Source: Plazaster borealis (taxonomy: Eukaryota > Echinodermata > Asteroidea > Forcipulatida > Labidiasteridae). From it: a stretch of 64,000 nucleotides of DNA. Below, piece after piece: positions 23,164-35,965 of this stretch (position 1 is the stretch's first letter; the number at the start of each line of letters is the position of its first letter). Location of the stretch: the NCBI GenBank assembly GCA_021014325.1, contig CM037463.1, forward strand, positions 7,199,001-7,263,000, read 5' to 3'. The position numbers were made by a program, and so were the translations under genes. A model generated the notes under the pieces. It was not told the DNA's origin and ran no database searches. It saw nothing but the letters and a program-made list of their open reading frames with translations.

Positions 23164-25420
23164 GTCCGTTTGACCATTAACAACGTGTATCTATTGTGTC
23201 ATTCCGTACAAGATAAGGATTTCAGAGACGGTAAATGTCCTCAAGCTGGCATCTTCGGCTAACACGTTTTGTGTACATACAAATCTACACTATAGTGTGC
23301 ACACTGTTTGGGAAATGTGTCCGAACGGCCGTGTAGTTGGTGTCACAAGTCATCGCTCATACGAAAACAAACTTTATCAATTATGTTTTCATTGTTTTAA
23401 AAAATAGTATTTGCAAGAGGAAATTCCGTGGGTTGTTGTTGTTGTTGTTGTTGTTTTGGAGGTTTTGGGGTGTTGTTTTTTACTTTGTTTGTTGTTGTTG
23501 TTTTCCTATCACTGTACACATGTATTATGATTGACTTTGAATGTTCATGTTCATGGCGAATTGATTGTAATACATTTGCAGTAACAATTACACTGACAAT
23601 AAACAGTTCCAGTATGTGAAATAAATTGTGGTTTATTTATATTACAAACTTAATTAACAAAAATGAGTTTGCAGTGTTTCGACTAGTTATTTAAGCAAAT
23701 TATTGTATTCCTTCCGAGATGTTTTAGTTATTTTTAAGGTTTTTTGTCACCACCTACTTGTTACAAATTTTAAAATAAACGAGAAGAGCCGTCAAAAGAG
23801 GGCGCTTGCCGACATTCCTTTAAAAAAATGTAAAGGTTCAAAATCCACGCGAGGTGGCGGTATGTTGCTCAAGCAGACGACGATGGGTTGGTTGTGGTTG
23901 TGGAATGCACAAAGAATGAAACTAACTCTGTTGGTAGGCCTACCGCCCGGGCTCTGTTTTTTTGTTTGCACTTTCGTCCCCTGAATGCTCTCAAATTCAA
24001 TGAAGATGACTTTAAAAATAAATTATGCATGCACCTGTTTTTATTTTTTATCGATTTGTCCATGAATTTCTTAAAGAAGTAGTTCATCTTTCACTGAAAG
24101 TAAAAGAAAGATTTTCCCGGCAGTCCTTTCCTTACTAGGTAATTTTGTTAAAGACCAATATCCTCACTTGGGGTATCCCAACAACATACAATAACTTACC
24201 TGTGAACATTTTGGGCTCAATTGGTCACCGTTGTTGCAGAGAATTGTGTGCTTTCAGATGCCTGAGAAAAGCTTCATGCCAGCCTTTCTGAGATGCAAAT
24301 TTTGGGGGTAAAAAATTACCTCTTTCTCTAACACTACATTACTTCAATTCTAACAATGTTATTATAATATCAACAGCTCTCCAGTGCTTTTTACTAGGCC
24401 CGTAACTAGGGGGGTTGGCAGACGCCCCCCCCCCCCAAAAAAAAAAGAAGAAACAAAAAAAGTCCACCAAAATTTTAAAAAATGGTGCGCACAAAAAATA
24501 AGCACAAAAATTAACCGAATGGCTTGAATTGGGCCTTCATTTTCAAAAAATGTCCAAATCCCCCCTGCGTCGATGTTCACTTTCTTTCACATCCCCCCAA
24601 AAAAACCACAAAAAATTAGTCCATGCCCTTTAGTTTTAAATCAACACGATTACAACTTTCAACCTGTGAACATTTCCGACGCCAAAGTTGGTTTTATGTT
24701 AAAAACAGTGGTACATGTTTCGTCAGGAATTTGGTGCACAATCTATTGGCTTATTTTGATTGCTGCAATCGAAATAAGTGATTTAAATGGTCTTCAGATG
24801 CTATTTCCTAAACTTTATTTCAGGCAGAATTTTTTCTCTTGAGGATTGGACTGCTCGGGCAGGCAAACAAATGAGAGAATAATAAAAATTAATGTGATTG
24901 ACGACAATTATAAAGCATCTTAAATACACAAATTGGAATTTTGTGGGTTTTTAAAATTGTAATTAAATAATTATTTGATAAACTGTAAAATTTTGTATTT
25001 TCAGTTTCTTGAATTGTGTCATTATGAGAGCAACTTGAGATTAGTGTAAACATTTGTAATAATTTAGTTTTTTTTATAAAATTGTATTTATTTATTTAAT
25101 TTCATTCAAAACAAAATAGTTTACCCAACATGAATGCTAACTTTTATTAAACTGCTGTTCTGTCTGTGTTTTCTTTTTTTCCCCACTGTACTTTTGTGTC
25201 CTGGCCTGTGAATTAAAAAAAATAAAATGAAATGAAAATGAAACTAAAGTATGATGCATTGCTTTAATTACATACAGATTTTATTGCACAAAAACCCCCA
25301 AACCCTCAACACAATTGAATTATAAATAGTATAATAAAAGTAGCCGCACCCACACCGAGTTGCACATTAAAGTGAAATGAAGACCATTCATTGATTTCTG
25401 ATGGGTAGGTTGCACCTCTA
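23164..25420. other. Intergenic region between two divergent genes
   Basis: About 2.4 kb separates the two start codons. It holds a (GTT)n microsatellite (23432-23456), a degraded copy of the TTAAAGG family A repeat (about 24146-24392), and a low-complexity C-run and A-run repeat (about 24395-24605) beginning with a CCCGTAACTAGGGGGG motif. The rest is AT-rich sequence with no recognised gene. Regulatory elements of both genes may lie here. Confidence 0.6.
23432..23456 (+). repeat. (GTT)n microsatellite
   Basis: Eight near-perfect GTT units, with a second shorter GTT run near 23490. Confidence 0.85.
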
Positions 25421-25562
25421 AGTATCACGTGACCAATAATTGAACTGATAACCGCCTCGCACCACAGTGTTGGTCTCATTGGCCACGACTTGTTAAGAGA
25501 ATACAATACCAATTCGCAACCAGACTACTTTACAAATAAATGAAGCGGAGATAGTGTACGGC
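25421..25562 (+). promoter_or_regulatory. Putative promoter / 5'UTR of CNTNAP-like gene
   Basis: Just upstream of exon 1 are a CACGTG E-box (25427-25432), a CCAAT box touching it (25433-25437) and an inverted CCAAT (ATTGG, 25478-25482), 80-140 bp before the ATG. No TATA box lies at a useful distance. This cluster is what a TATA-less housekeeping or neural promoter could look like, but the transcription start is not determined. Confidence 0.35.
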
Positions 25563-25647
25563 ATGTGTGGCAAAATGGGCTCCCAAACACCACTCGTTTT
25601 AGCCTGGATTTTCACAATTTCGGTGTCATTTTGCACTGCAGATATAG
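25563..25647 (+). CDS. Exon 1: signal peptide of CNTNAP-like protein
   Basis: This exon holds 28 codons plus one base, followed by the donor GTAAGA at 25648. The peptide has a short polar start with Lys4, a second in-frame Met at residue 5, a hydrophobic core LVLAWIFTISVSF, and a CTA|D site that fits signal peptidase. An in-frame TAA at 25494-25496 lies upstream with no intervening ATG in that frame, which supports the start at 25563. The exon ends in phase 1 and its last G joins the AT of exon 2 to give Asp29. No discoidin sequence lies here, so the link to exon 2 over a 27.2-kb intron rests on phase, strand and the need for a secretion signal. It could instead belong to a different secreted protein, but no better partner exon is visible. 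Confidence 0.72.
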
Positions 25648-26967
25648 GTAAGACGCACTCATGTACATTGTTAATATATGTTTATTAAGAGATATGTTAT
25701 ATTTGAGGTCGTAGCTTGACTTCTTGATTTCAACCGGACAGCCCGTTCATCTCGCCGTCAACATGTTGAAGTGATGCCTGGAATTTTTTCACAGTTTCCC
25801 CACGGCCGGCCGGACTCGAGTCGAAGGAAGGCCACCGGCGGCGCCGTGTCTCAGCGCCATTGAGCCGACATTTGTGTGGGTTTTCACTGATCTTTGGTGG
25901 CGGTAGTCAATAGTTATGGTAATTTTTGATGGAACTGGGAGGACAGATGTTTTTGGAAGAAAATTAACTGTAAACAAAAGACTAAACAATAAAACATGTC
26001 AAAATTTGTAACATCATTCCATCATTCATCAATGAATATTTTGAACACAGAACTACTATTCTTAAAAATACCTGGGTCAATTTATCAATTCTGATTGGCC
26101 AAGAGGAGATCAAGTGGCCATGTTTAAACGTGCGATATAAACTCGGTTAGCCGTGTTTAAACATGATCGACCTTATTGCTATCAGATGAATGCGCAGAGC
26201 GTGCACATTTTGGCCTAATTTAAGTTGGTAGGACTCAGGAGTTTGAAACTTGCGTGGAACAGTTTGAAACTTAAACGCGTAAGGAGCTACTTTACTTCCA
26301 TGATTTAGCGCTAAACATAGATATTCAACGCAGAGTTGAGGTGAGCTGAGGCTTAGCTGTCAAATTTTTTCTTAACTTTTGAAGGTTTTTTGATGATTTT
26401 AATGGAAGGTATTTATGAATGGGAATATACACTGCAAGACTAACGTGGTGACTCTGTCTTTGAAACGTTCATTTAAAACCTTGCAGTTGCAGGGTCGTGA
26501 CCGAGCAATAAAGGACTTTAGCTTGGTTTTAAATGGACGTTTACGACCTCCTCACGACTCTTTTATTTCCTTATTATAACAAAATAATATGTCTAACTTT
26601 AACCTGTTCACATTATTTGACAGTTGTCGAATTTACAATTTTCCAGACACAAGCTAACTTGACATAAAAGAAACATCAACTGAAAATATGGAATTTGAGT
26701 TAAAACCAGATTGCCAGGTGTGTATTGCTTGTTTGTGACTACAGTCTACAGAGAGTATACTTAGCAAAAAACTGCGTGAACCAGTTACAAGATAATTTAT
26801 ATATGCCAACGGGTGCCTCTTTCTGCTATTAAAGAAGATATTTCATTTGAATTACAAAAAGAGGACAAAAACATCACACGCGCAAATGAAAATAGTAGTC
26901 ATGCATGAGGAATGTCTATATGTGACTACACATAGTGTTACTTTATAACAGAAAACTACAGGGACAA

Positions 26968-27154
26968 GGGCCCTTCATGTGTGTCATAGAGCTGCTAAAG
27001 CACAAAAAGTAGCTGAGCACAAAAAGATTATAAAGGCTATTTATGGTTAGCAACCACAATACCACTTCACCATTTGTGACTGACTGATATCCTGCTCATT
27101 TTCGCTTAGCAGAAAATAGTTCAGCAATTATCTGCCTAAGCAGCTCAATTGGGC
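26968..27154. repeat. Family C foldback, diverged copy
   Basis: GGGCCCTTCATGTGTGTCAT at the left and AAGCAGCTCAATTGGGC at the right, with the usual interior of AGCACAAAAAGTAGCTGAGC, give an eroded 187-bp copy. Confidence 0.6.
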
Positions 27155-27536
27155 ACAGTCCATGACTGGTCACCTTTTTCGGCTAAGCAGGGTCTGTCTG
27201 CACTTAACAAACTTTTGTGACCACTGCCCATCAGCTTGAACAAAATTTGACCCACCCAGTTTCTTTGATTCGCATTGAAAAACCAACCAGGGTTTTTGTT
27301 GACAAGTAGTGATTACTCCGACAAATATGTGCAGAATGTTTGCTACTTTGATTACATCTGCTGGTTGGGTACATGTAAATATCCAATGGATAATGATCAA
27401 GAAAAACATTGGTTTCTTCTTATATGATTCTGTAAGTCCCCTCTTAAATTTATATCTACAGTTTTTTCAAAGGATCCTGATAACACCAATTTGAGAATTT
27501 TTATTAGAATTTATTAAAAAAATAAGGGGAAAGGCA

Positions 27537-27914
27537 CTATCAAATGAACGTTACAGAACTGGGAATTAAAATTTTCTTTAAGATAACAGATTTACATAAA
27601 ACTTACACGGTCTAATGATGATGATAGTAGAAAACATCTCTAGAAATATTTCTGTCTGAAATGCCATATTTGATGAGAAATAAATAAAACTAATTTCCGA
27701 TTGGAGTTTATCGCTCATGAGCATTTTTTTCATGCATTGTATAACACATGCAAATGTGTAATCGGTTTTTCACTATTTTCTCGTGACCCAGATGGCCAAT
27801 CGATCTCAAACTTCTACAGGTTTGTCAGTTGATGTATATGGTGGATTATATGAAGTGCTTACACTGCCATCAACTGTTTTGTTAGCAAAAACCAATTCTG
27901 TAATGTTCCTTTAA
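27537..27914. repeat. Diverged foldback element
   Basis: AAAGGCACTATCAAATGAACG with ACGTTACAGAACTGG near the left end is mirrored by CCAATTCTGTAATGTTCCTT at the right. Only the ends match; the interior is unique within the window. Confidence 0.45.
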
Positions 27915-29877
27915 ATGTTTGAAATTTATTTTTAAAAAAAGTCACATAGAAATGTAGTTTCACAGCAGACTTTATGATTATGTCTTGTAGCTTTAAGGGT
28001 TTTACAAGTACACATCCACATTGTGTCTGTATTAATAAGTTACAGATACTATACTAAGCTAGTGAACATTAGTAATCATCTCTATAGGCCGGTTTAATGT
28101 ATGCTTTTAATATCGGCCGACGTGGCCCTGCCCATTCATCAGTGTTTTCATTTTATTTCAATTACGTGTACCATGTTATAGATGGGGACATCTCTAATGG
28201 TGCGTGCAGTGAGAACAAGAAGAAAATTACAACAGGCTACAAGTAATAGGATCTCAGTGCCAATGTCTATTCTCAGACTGATATTACCGCAATTGATTTT
28301 TTTTGTCCCCGCTGTGTGTGTACACTGGATACAGTTCGCACAGTGTTCTTAATTGTCAATTAAAGGGATCGTACACCATTGTTTTGTTTTTTAGAAGCAA
28401 CACATGTATCCAAAAACATGTTCACAATTCTTTTTGGGATTGTATGCTTACATGTAAGTTTTCAGTAAATAAGCAATGTCTAATGGCCACATTACATAAA
28501 TTTGAATAAATTCTCTTCAGTTACTGCAAGAAAAGAGAAAATTTTAAATTGAATTAAAACTCAGTTCTCCCTTGAAAAACATTAATCCAGAGGTTGGGAT
28601 TCAAATCTTGCTCTAGTATACAATTTGTCTTCGTTCAACCTACCTCCTTGGTTCAATTAATCTTCAGTTAAAATCACCATGTATTCAAATGCCTGATTAT
28701 TGTCAAACAGTGACAAGTTTCTGACTGACAGAAATATATTTTGCTAATATTTTTTGAGCACAATTTTATGCTCATATTTTAAGGTAGAATTTACAAATTA
28801 ACATTTTCAAATGTGTACATCACATGTTGTTATACACTCAATTATCACAGGAAACAAACCACAGGGTACATGTAGGCCTACAAGATTTCTACAGAAAAAA
28901 TTTTGGACAAAAGTAAATAATTTGTTTTACATCACACTCGAAAATGCGTCATCGTGTTGTCTATAAATGTCATCTTTTTCTATCTGAAAAATTCTAAGAT
29001 GATGTCTTTTGTGTACATCAAGTGATGCACGTTAATGGTCACACAGTCATCACGTTCATCCGTCATTGACGTTAATTCGCATTCCATTTCCTCTCTCTGG
29101 GGGGGACTCCATTTCTCTTAAGATTTCATTTCCAGGAGCAAATTTACATCTCCCATCTGCAGGAATTTTAATCATACCCGAAGCAGGGTGCTGGCTGGAT
29201 ACTTCATGTTTGGACAAATATCTGGAAATGCTTTTAATGCTCCCCGTGGGTGGATGTAACCTCCCCCGCACCCCTCCCTAAAAGAAAAGAGAACAAATGA
29301 AACGGAGTTTGGTAATCTGTTTGGCTTTTCAATCAGTCTATTTCAATTTAGACTAATTAATTTGTCCATAATCTGGATTTAGGTCAGGTCACTCTGGTAA
29401 TGTAATTTTTTTAATCTTGTGTGCGTTGGGTTTTGTCATTGTTTGATCTTTTTACGTGGTTCCTGCACTCTGCTTAATTGCTTCAAGACAAAACAATGAT
29501 ATGATCTTAATAATTTATTCACTCTCTCGTGTTTGTTCATTTTGTTAATTTATGTGCGCTGCATCTTTGTTTGTCGTATTTTTATGAAGTGTTTTGTTGT
29601 TGTTGAAGGAGAGCTACATGATAAGGACAAGAGCTTACATGTACAGTGCATGTAAGGCATGCTAGGTCTGTAAGTAATGAATGGACACGTAAACGCCATA
29701 ACACATTTAGCCTTCGCTCTGGCCTCTGCCATTCCTGGCTTTGTCTCCACAATAAGAAATGTCTTGCCTAAAACGAATCCTGGTGTTCTAATTTTGGTCT
29801 GATTGTTGATGTAATTGAATTGATGAAATAGAATTAGCTGTTGCAAACTGCTGACCAACCAAAAGGACCTATGGTAT

Positions 29878-29990
29878 AAATGCAAAAAATAGTTAATGGG
29901 CTGACGTTTCGACCCTAGCAGAGTCTTTCTTGAAGGCTAAAGCGAGAAAGACTCTGCTAGGGTCGAAACGTCAGGCCATTAACTATTTTT
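29878..29990. repeat. GAAACGTC foldback element
   Basis: Two nearly perfect arms, each containing GACTCTGCTAGGGTCGAAAC and ending at GCC(A)TTAACTATTTT, face each other around a short loop (about 29930-29943). Relatives lie at 44533-44645 and at 63950-64000, the latter cut by the window edge. Confidence 0.7.
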
Positions 29991-30773
29991 TGTAATTGAA
30001 TTGAATGAAAAATATCAGTTCTCTTTTACTTTGAGGGGAAGTGGCCTTGCCCAACCTTATGAGAATATTGACTTATAAAAACCCCCTGATGTACACATGT
30101 ATGACAAGTTGTTAATTTATGATTACAAATACAAATTTAAAAATGTTTTACTACAGTTACAGTACAATTTTTACCCGGCTCAAACGCAAGTTGTATTGGA
30201 TCGATGATGATACATTGTACGATGACAAATTTTGTGTAATTTGTTCGAAGTGCATTGTAATTCATGTTTTTCCAAAGTATCACCTGGCATACACATTTCA
30301 TCCCCTTCGTTATCAATTGGGTTATGTGTTAAAATTGAACAGAACAAAAAAGTGCAAGCCCCCGGGGTGTGTTGCAGCTGTTATGACAAATGTAAAATCC
30401 CCCCAAACCCGGTAAAGTTTCCACTCTGAGATTCTTGTCTGTAGATCCAAAGCTGCGATTATTCCGATGAACAGCTAGCGCAGCATTCGGCAGACTTTTG
30501 TACTTATAATAGATCTCTGTTTGACTGGAAAGGAGAAGGATTGGAAGGGGGTGGAAAGAAAGAAAAAGGTTAGCCAGTGTGGTTAAAGATGTAGTGTACA
30601 GTTGATACATGTATGTCTCTAGGTTTTATTTTATTTTTTTGAAGATAGGAGATGTGGGACAAAGGTAATCAAATTCATCCATGAAGCTCAACAAGGCCTT
30701 CGATTATACACTGTATGTAAACTGTGCCGGCATTTAATACAATATATTGATTCATTTTTTTTAATTTGAGGCC

Positions 30774-30922
30774 TGGAATTTCATCTTTGGGGGGGGGGGG
30801 GGGCAAGGCCATTTTCATTTTGCAAAGGGTACCTCCACTGGGAAATCTTAAAGTCTATGGGAAACTTTGAAGAGCCACCAAGGCCAAAACCAGGGGCAAC
30901 AGCAACCTTGTAATTCCAGACC
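30774..30922 (+). repeat. Dispersed repeat with GGCCTGGAATTTCATC
   Basis: Blocks GCCTGGAATTTCATCTTTG, a G run, GGCCATTTTCATTTTGCAAA and CCACCAAGGCCAAAACCAGG recur at 3720-3895 (-), about 56555-56730 (+), and in shorter form at about 22030-22110, 37600-37700, 39600-39790 and 63685-63810. It can form a long hairpin between its GGCC ends. Confidence 0.6.
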
Positions 30923-30924
30923 GG

Positions 30925-31174
30925 CGCCCAATTTCATAGCTCTGCTTACCGCCAAATTCTGCGCTTGCGATCACCATTCTTCGCTTACAGGGCAAGCGCA
31001 GAATTTCTGCACTAGCTGTGTAACCGAAGAATGCCTAGTAACGTGGACTACGCACGTGCAAAAGCAGAAATTCCCTGCTAACCTGTGAAATACGCTTGAC
31101 GTAACCGCGGAATTCCCTGCTTCCGTAAGCGCCGATTCTTTGCTTACGGTAAGCAGAGACATGAAATTGGGCCC
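30925..31174. repeat. Family D foldback, 250-bp copy
   Basis: The ends GCCCAATTTCATAGCTCTGC and GCAGAGACATGAAATTGGGC match. The interior shows further inverted segments (TAACGTGGACTACGCACGTG and a CTTACGG series). Confidence 0.7.
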
Positions 31175-31772
31175 TGTACTTTAGGCTAGTTCTTCTTTAT
31201 TCCACTTTCATGGATGTCATTTTTACACCATTTTTACAAACAATATTTTACTGTCAGATCTATAGGCTACACAGTGACTCAAGAAAATTCTGTTATGTAT
31301 GTTCGTATGCTGCTCAAATTCCTTCCTCTCTGTACAGTAATTCTGTTCCAAGTGAAACAAGGTTGTAGCTAGGGCAAATTGAATGCCGGCTAATTTTGTC
31401 GAGGGTGGGTGTGTGCAACGTAGCGCATCACGGCCGGGGTCAAGGGGCCCGCTTCCTCTGGAAGCTGATTTACTGAAGGGTTTTACTTTTAGTTGTTTTT
31501 ATTGTGCTGATGGACTCCCCAGTCCCCAGGCTCTCTCCTGCCCATATTTGTGCCTTTGACAGAGTCATTGTCAGAGGCATAAACATGTGCAGGAGAGCCA
31601 TAGAGAATAAACACTTGTATTGTTGAGTAAAATGTTAGGGTAAAATAAATAAAATATTTGCAAAAAAAAAAATTAGGCCTACTGTCATACCTTGTTCTTC
31701 TTCTTTAAACTAGTCCAACTTATATAGGCGATTTATTTTCCACTTGGTTGAGAATGTTTGTGCAAGTTTTTG

Positions 31773-32635
31773 CAGGGGTCGAAATTAACGGTGGCCTGCT
31801 GGCCCACTGGCCCATGACCAGTTCAAATATCTCCGGGCCACCGAAGTCACCAAAACTGATAGCCAAAACTGACACTACAGTGGAAAATATCCTCAAAATA
31901 TCACCGGAACCCAGGCGCCGGGATCTGCCTGCTACGGTCCGACTGTTGAAAATTCACTCGAAAGTTCCGCGAACTGAGAGTACACAACGCACTCAGTGCA
32001 TGCAGTGCGACAAGCAGAGTCATGTCGTTTTCAATTTACAGGCTTACAGTCTTTGTTTTGTGCGTGCTAAGAAACATTCAACGCTAGAAGGCGTGTTAGA
32101 ACAATGCGACAGGATAAGAGTAAACGCCCTCTATTGATGAAATATTACGCGATAGCATACAAAACCGGTTGCAAACGCCTTGACGAAAGACTTTACGTGT
32201 CTGCGCATGCTCGGGAAAAAAGTGATTTCCCCCAAAAATCTCGTACCCACATTTAATGGCGGTGGTGCAAAGGCCACCTGTAACACGCACACACGCACCA
32301 TTCTTTCCCTGAGAAAGAGTATGTTGTGGTAGGATTATTAGTGCATGAAAGGAGTGACGGACGGGTGCTAAACTCAGGTACATACATGTACATGTAGCTT
32401 ACGATATAAAAATTTGTAAGATTGGCGCTGATTGTTTTAACAGGAATAAAATACACACGTTGAATAGGAGTTTACAATGAGTTTCTCTCTTAATTTTTCA
32501 CTTATTTCAATGACATTTTTAATAATTTTACATAAATTTAAGCCGGTCGGAATTTGTTAATTTTCATTCGAGCCCGGTCGGCTAAAGCTGGGGCCGGTCA
32601 TGACCGACCGGCGCCGACCGTGGTAGCTACAACGT
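31773..32635. repeat. Large repeat with GTCGAAATTAACGG start
   Basis: AGGGGTCGAAATTAACGGTG at the left loosely mirrors TTAATTTTCATTCGAGCCCG near 32557. The edges are GGCC- and CCGG-rich. It looks like a relative of the 59127 element family. A 129-codon frame at its left end is not a recognisable protein. Confidence 0.4.
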
Positions 32636-34316
32636 TGAAGTGAAACCATGGAGCTCCATGGTGAAACAGACCCATTTTTAATTTATTGCACACTATGTAC
32701 ATGTGTAGAAGTAACAAATACACTGTAGCAGCTTACTGTTTTCTACACTTGACTAAACTGCGTGTAGTTTAAGTGCTTTTGATGCTCACAAGGTGCTAAT
32801 AAATAATTCCAAATGAATTGATGTTAGGAGTGTGGTAAGCTGCTAGTGTTGAGGTCCCTTGGCTTTTTCTCCCTCTTCTTGTCACCCTTTCAGCAGATGC
32901 TCATTACCGATTGTCAACAGAACACCTGTGACCTCAAATCTGGATTGATGCTGAAAGAGAAACACTACAAGGAGATTAGTGTGCAGAAAGTACGCGTGTA
33001 CATAAAGTACGTGTGTACATAGTGTACTGTAGATGACTTACAAAATTGTAGAATTGTAGAACATTTCAAGCGCAATACACCACTTTGTAGATGAATAGGA
33101 CACCTTGACAGTGCCCAGTGTCATTATAGTGGCTGGGGCAGATAAGGGAAATATTTGGGGGAAGTGTGCGTTTGATAATACAAGAATGGAATTTGACAAA
33201 CAGTCGTTCATGAGCTATACAGTAGGGACATTGTAGATTTGTCTTTTGAAATGGTGTAACAAGCAAAAGCAGCCATTTTGAAAGTGTTGAAAATTGCTTG
33301 TAATTATTATGTACGGGTCTATATTTTTGCACAGGTCTATATTTTTTCAAAATTCAAATCTGCTATGGGCCCTATAGCCCAATTTCTTCCTCACAACTTA
33401 CATGTAGGCCTACTCTGTGTGCCGAATTGCATGCCTGTATCATAAAAAGGCACAAATTCATCACCTCCCTGCTATGCTGTTTATTACATTGTACATACAT
33501 GTACAATGTATGTCCCCTATCCTCCATGTACATTGTCATTGTACATTGTCATTGTACATCTTAACAGACTCTTTTGAATTGAATAGTCTGTAGGAAAGTG
33601 CCCCTACAAATTATGCCTTATTTGACTACGATAGAAGCAATGCTGAGGTACCTGCACCCATGGAGTAATAATGCAACACCAAAGTATGCACTATACATCA
33701 AGTCTTGGTGTATATATAATGCCTCCTCAAGTGCGCTCTATTTTTGGCGCAATGAGTCTGTATCTGAACTTTAGCCATCTCATACAGCAGTATGTGTATT
33801 TATACAGGAGCATAGAGGGTCAGTGATCCAAGGGATGGCCCAGCCACCTGGGATCCTTCCCCAGGGTGGTAATTCCTTTCTGAGTGTTACAAGGCGCATG
33901 TAAAAATAGCCTTTAATGATAAGCAACCAGGGAGTTGGAAGAACTGTATTACAGACTGCACTGGAAGTAATCGGATAACTTACGCCCACTTGGGCCCAGT
34001 ATGCCAAAGTAATGTGATCCAGTGCGTGTTCTAATTGGACAATTCTGTTGCAAATGTGTAGTCAATAAACTACTAAAAATTCTCCAAAATTGATTATGTC
34101 CTACCATGGAGGAAGGAAGGTCCTACCATGATCCTACACGTACGTCTGTGCACAGTCTGATTGGTGGTGCAATCTAATCTGTCTTGGGTAGTAAAGTACT
34201 GCTCAACTTTACCAATTGTACTTAGCATATTATTACCAATCTTCTGCGTGCAAATGTTAACATGTGCCAATGCTGTACATCCATACGTTATTGTATTCTG
34301 ATGAATTTACTGTATG

Positions 34317-34612
34317 AGGGTTCTCCCCATGCTCAAGCTAGCGTATCGGGCCGATACGCGCGATTTGCGTGTCGGAACGTGCAAATTTCGGCCTACACGC
34401 AAAATAAAAGTATATATAATTTCACAAAAAACGGAAAGAGAAAACCATGTAGGATGCTCCAGATTGCATAGTAAGGCTTTTAAAAACCCAAGATAAACAC
34501 CAAGTAGAAAACAATCCGAAGACCTTGTTTCAAGTCAGCGTGCTTCGGCCAAACATCCAAAAATTAGGGTCCAGAATGCCCCACAGTTTTGAAAAAACCT
34601 GGGGAGAACCCT
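34317..34612. mobile_element. AGGGTTCTCCCC-ended element (hAT-like?)
   Basis: Perfect 12-bp terminal inverted repeats AGGGTTCTCCCC/GGGGAGAACCCT bound a 296-bp element containing GCTAGCGTATCGGGCCGATA and CAAGATAAACACCAAGTAGA. The 8 bp outside each end (ACTGTATG and AGTGTATA) agree at six positions, as an aged hAT target duplication might. Relatives: 10944-11322 (-), 41611-41923 (+, right end lost), 60305-60607 (-). Confidence 0.6.
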
Positions 34613-35277
34613 AGTGTATATTGAAGAGATGTGCCTTAAAGATGTTGCTTCAAATTGAATGAAGAATGATGTTGACTGAAGCTCTGCAAACTGGGCATGT
34701 TCAAGAGCTTCTTCTATTTTTGTCAGTGAGTTACATCATGGGTTATTTATTGACCATGTTATTGTTAGACACAACATTGGAAGTGCAAACTCTGTGCCCC
34801 AGCTTGCTCGTGTAATTTGCGTCACGTTTGGTTCTCGTCATGGAACAGGGCATCGAGTGCTTTTCCCCCATGAAGTCCTGTGGCAGGCAAGTTAAACTTG
34901 TTACCGTTTGCTCTTCGTACAATGATACTCTGAAGGCCCTTCATGTAATTTGTATTACAGGCTAGCAACATTATAACTTCAGGGTTTACCCTTTACTTTT
35001 TTTAGTGACTGGCCAGCAGGACCACTTAGCGTGTCATTTCACTAGTCAGTCAGCTTTTTCACTTGTCCATATGTTTTATGAAATTGGGATGCTTTTCAAC
35101 ACTGAAGTAGCCAGCCGGACCATTTGGAGTGAATTTTAACTGGTCCTCATGTGTTTTAACTGGCATTTGGCCAGCGGAGCGGTGTTGAGAGAGAACGCTA
35201 AAACTGCGATAATTTATCATTAATTGCGTAGTATATTTACATAGTACACCATATACTTGGCACTCGCATTATTTTCA

Positions 35278-35500
35278 GAGATCAGGTTGGCTCAGTGGTT
35301 TCTTTCCCTGCCTTACACCTTTGTGGATCCCAGTTGGAATTCCACTTCTGATCAGAGCCTTAAAAAAAGTGGTAAGCTTAACGTGTGGATTGGATTTTCA
35401 GTCACTACCTGATTAATTTTGGGTTTCCCAATTTAGGGTTTATCCTCCCACGTCTAAATCTGAAATTCTTTTCAGCGACTCCTATTCCTCACCATTACTG
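35278..35500 (+). repeat. SINE family 3, copy 2
   Basis: It is the same arrangement as the copy at 42575: GGTTGGCTCAGTGG, then GGATCCCAGTTGGAAT with a mutated Box B, then GGATTTTCAGTCACTACCTG and ATCCTCCCACGTCTAAA. Confidence 0.6.
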
Positions 35501-35692
35501 GTATTTGCACTGTTGGATACATGTAACACTTACTACATAATCAAAATAATCTTTGTAAGTTACCATGTAACAAGGATGAGAAATTTTAGACTTTTATCTG
35601 AATTCAGACTTTCTTATGTCTGCCTCGTGAAAAAAGTGGCTGTTATTTTCTACAGATTTTAAGAAAGTCATGTATTTTTACTTCTTCTCTAG

Positions 35693-35965
35693 CTCCAAGG
35701 ATGCTGTTCCCAGAAGGCTCCTTGATACCAAAAGGTAGAAATGCCATCATTTCAACATCCCTCTTAAAATGTGGATCTTAGTTTCAGACTTTTTTGTCAG
35801 CAATGACTCTAGTCTCACCCCTGCATGTAACCAAGGCAAGACCAAGACAACAAACAAAGCCTTGTGAAAGTCTAGGCCTGACATGAAACAGCAACTGATT
35901 GTAAAAATACTTGCAGACCACCAGGGCTCTAAGCAAAGATGGATCTTGCTCAGCAGAACCAGGGG
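35693..35965 (+). repeat. Dispersed repeat with GTCAGCAATGACTCTC
   Basis: Shared blocks are ACCAAAAGGTAGAAATGCCA, TCATTTCAAC, TTTCAGAC and TTTTTGTCAGCAATGACTCT. Other copies are at about 36610-36700, 48710-48832 (continuing at 49840 beyond the Harbinger-like element) and 58995-59126. It has no coding content. Confidence 0.6.

Noticed and set aside
22915..23262. 115-codon plus-strand ORF over the MCC-like exon
   Set aside because: It is the antisense shadow of the EF-hand exon, which has a motif, an upstream stop and a donor site.
31748..32137. 129-codon plus-strand ORF
   Set aside because: It lies at the edge of a large GGCC-rich repeat, shows no protein family features, and probably arises from repeat composition.
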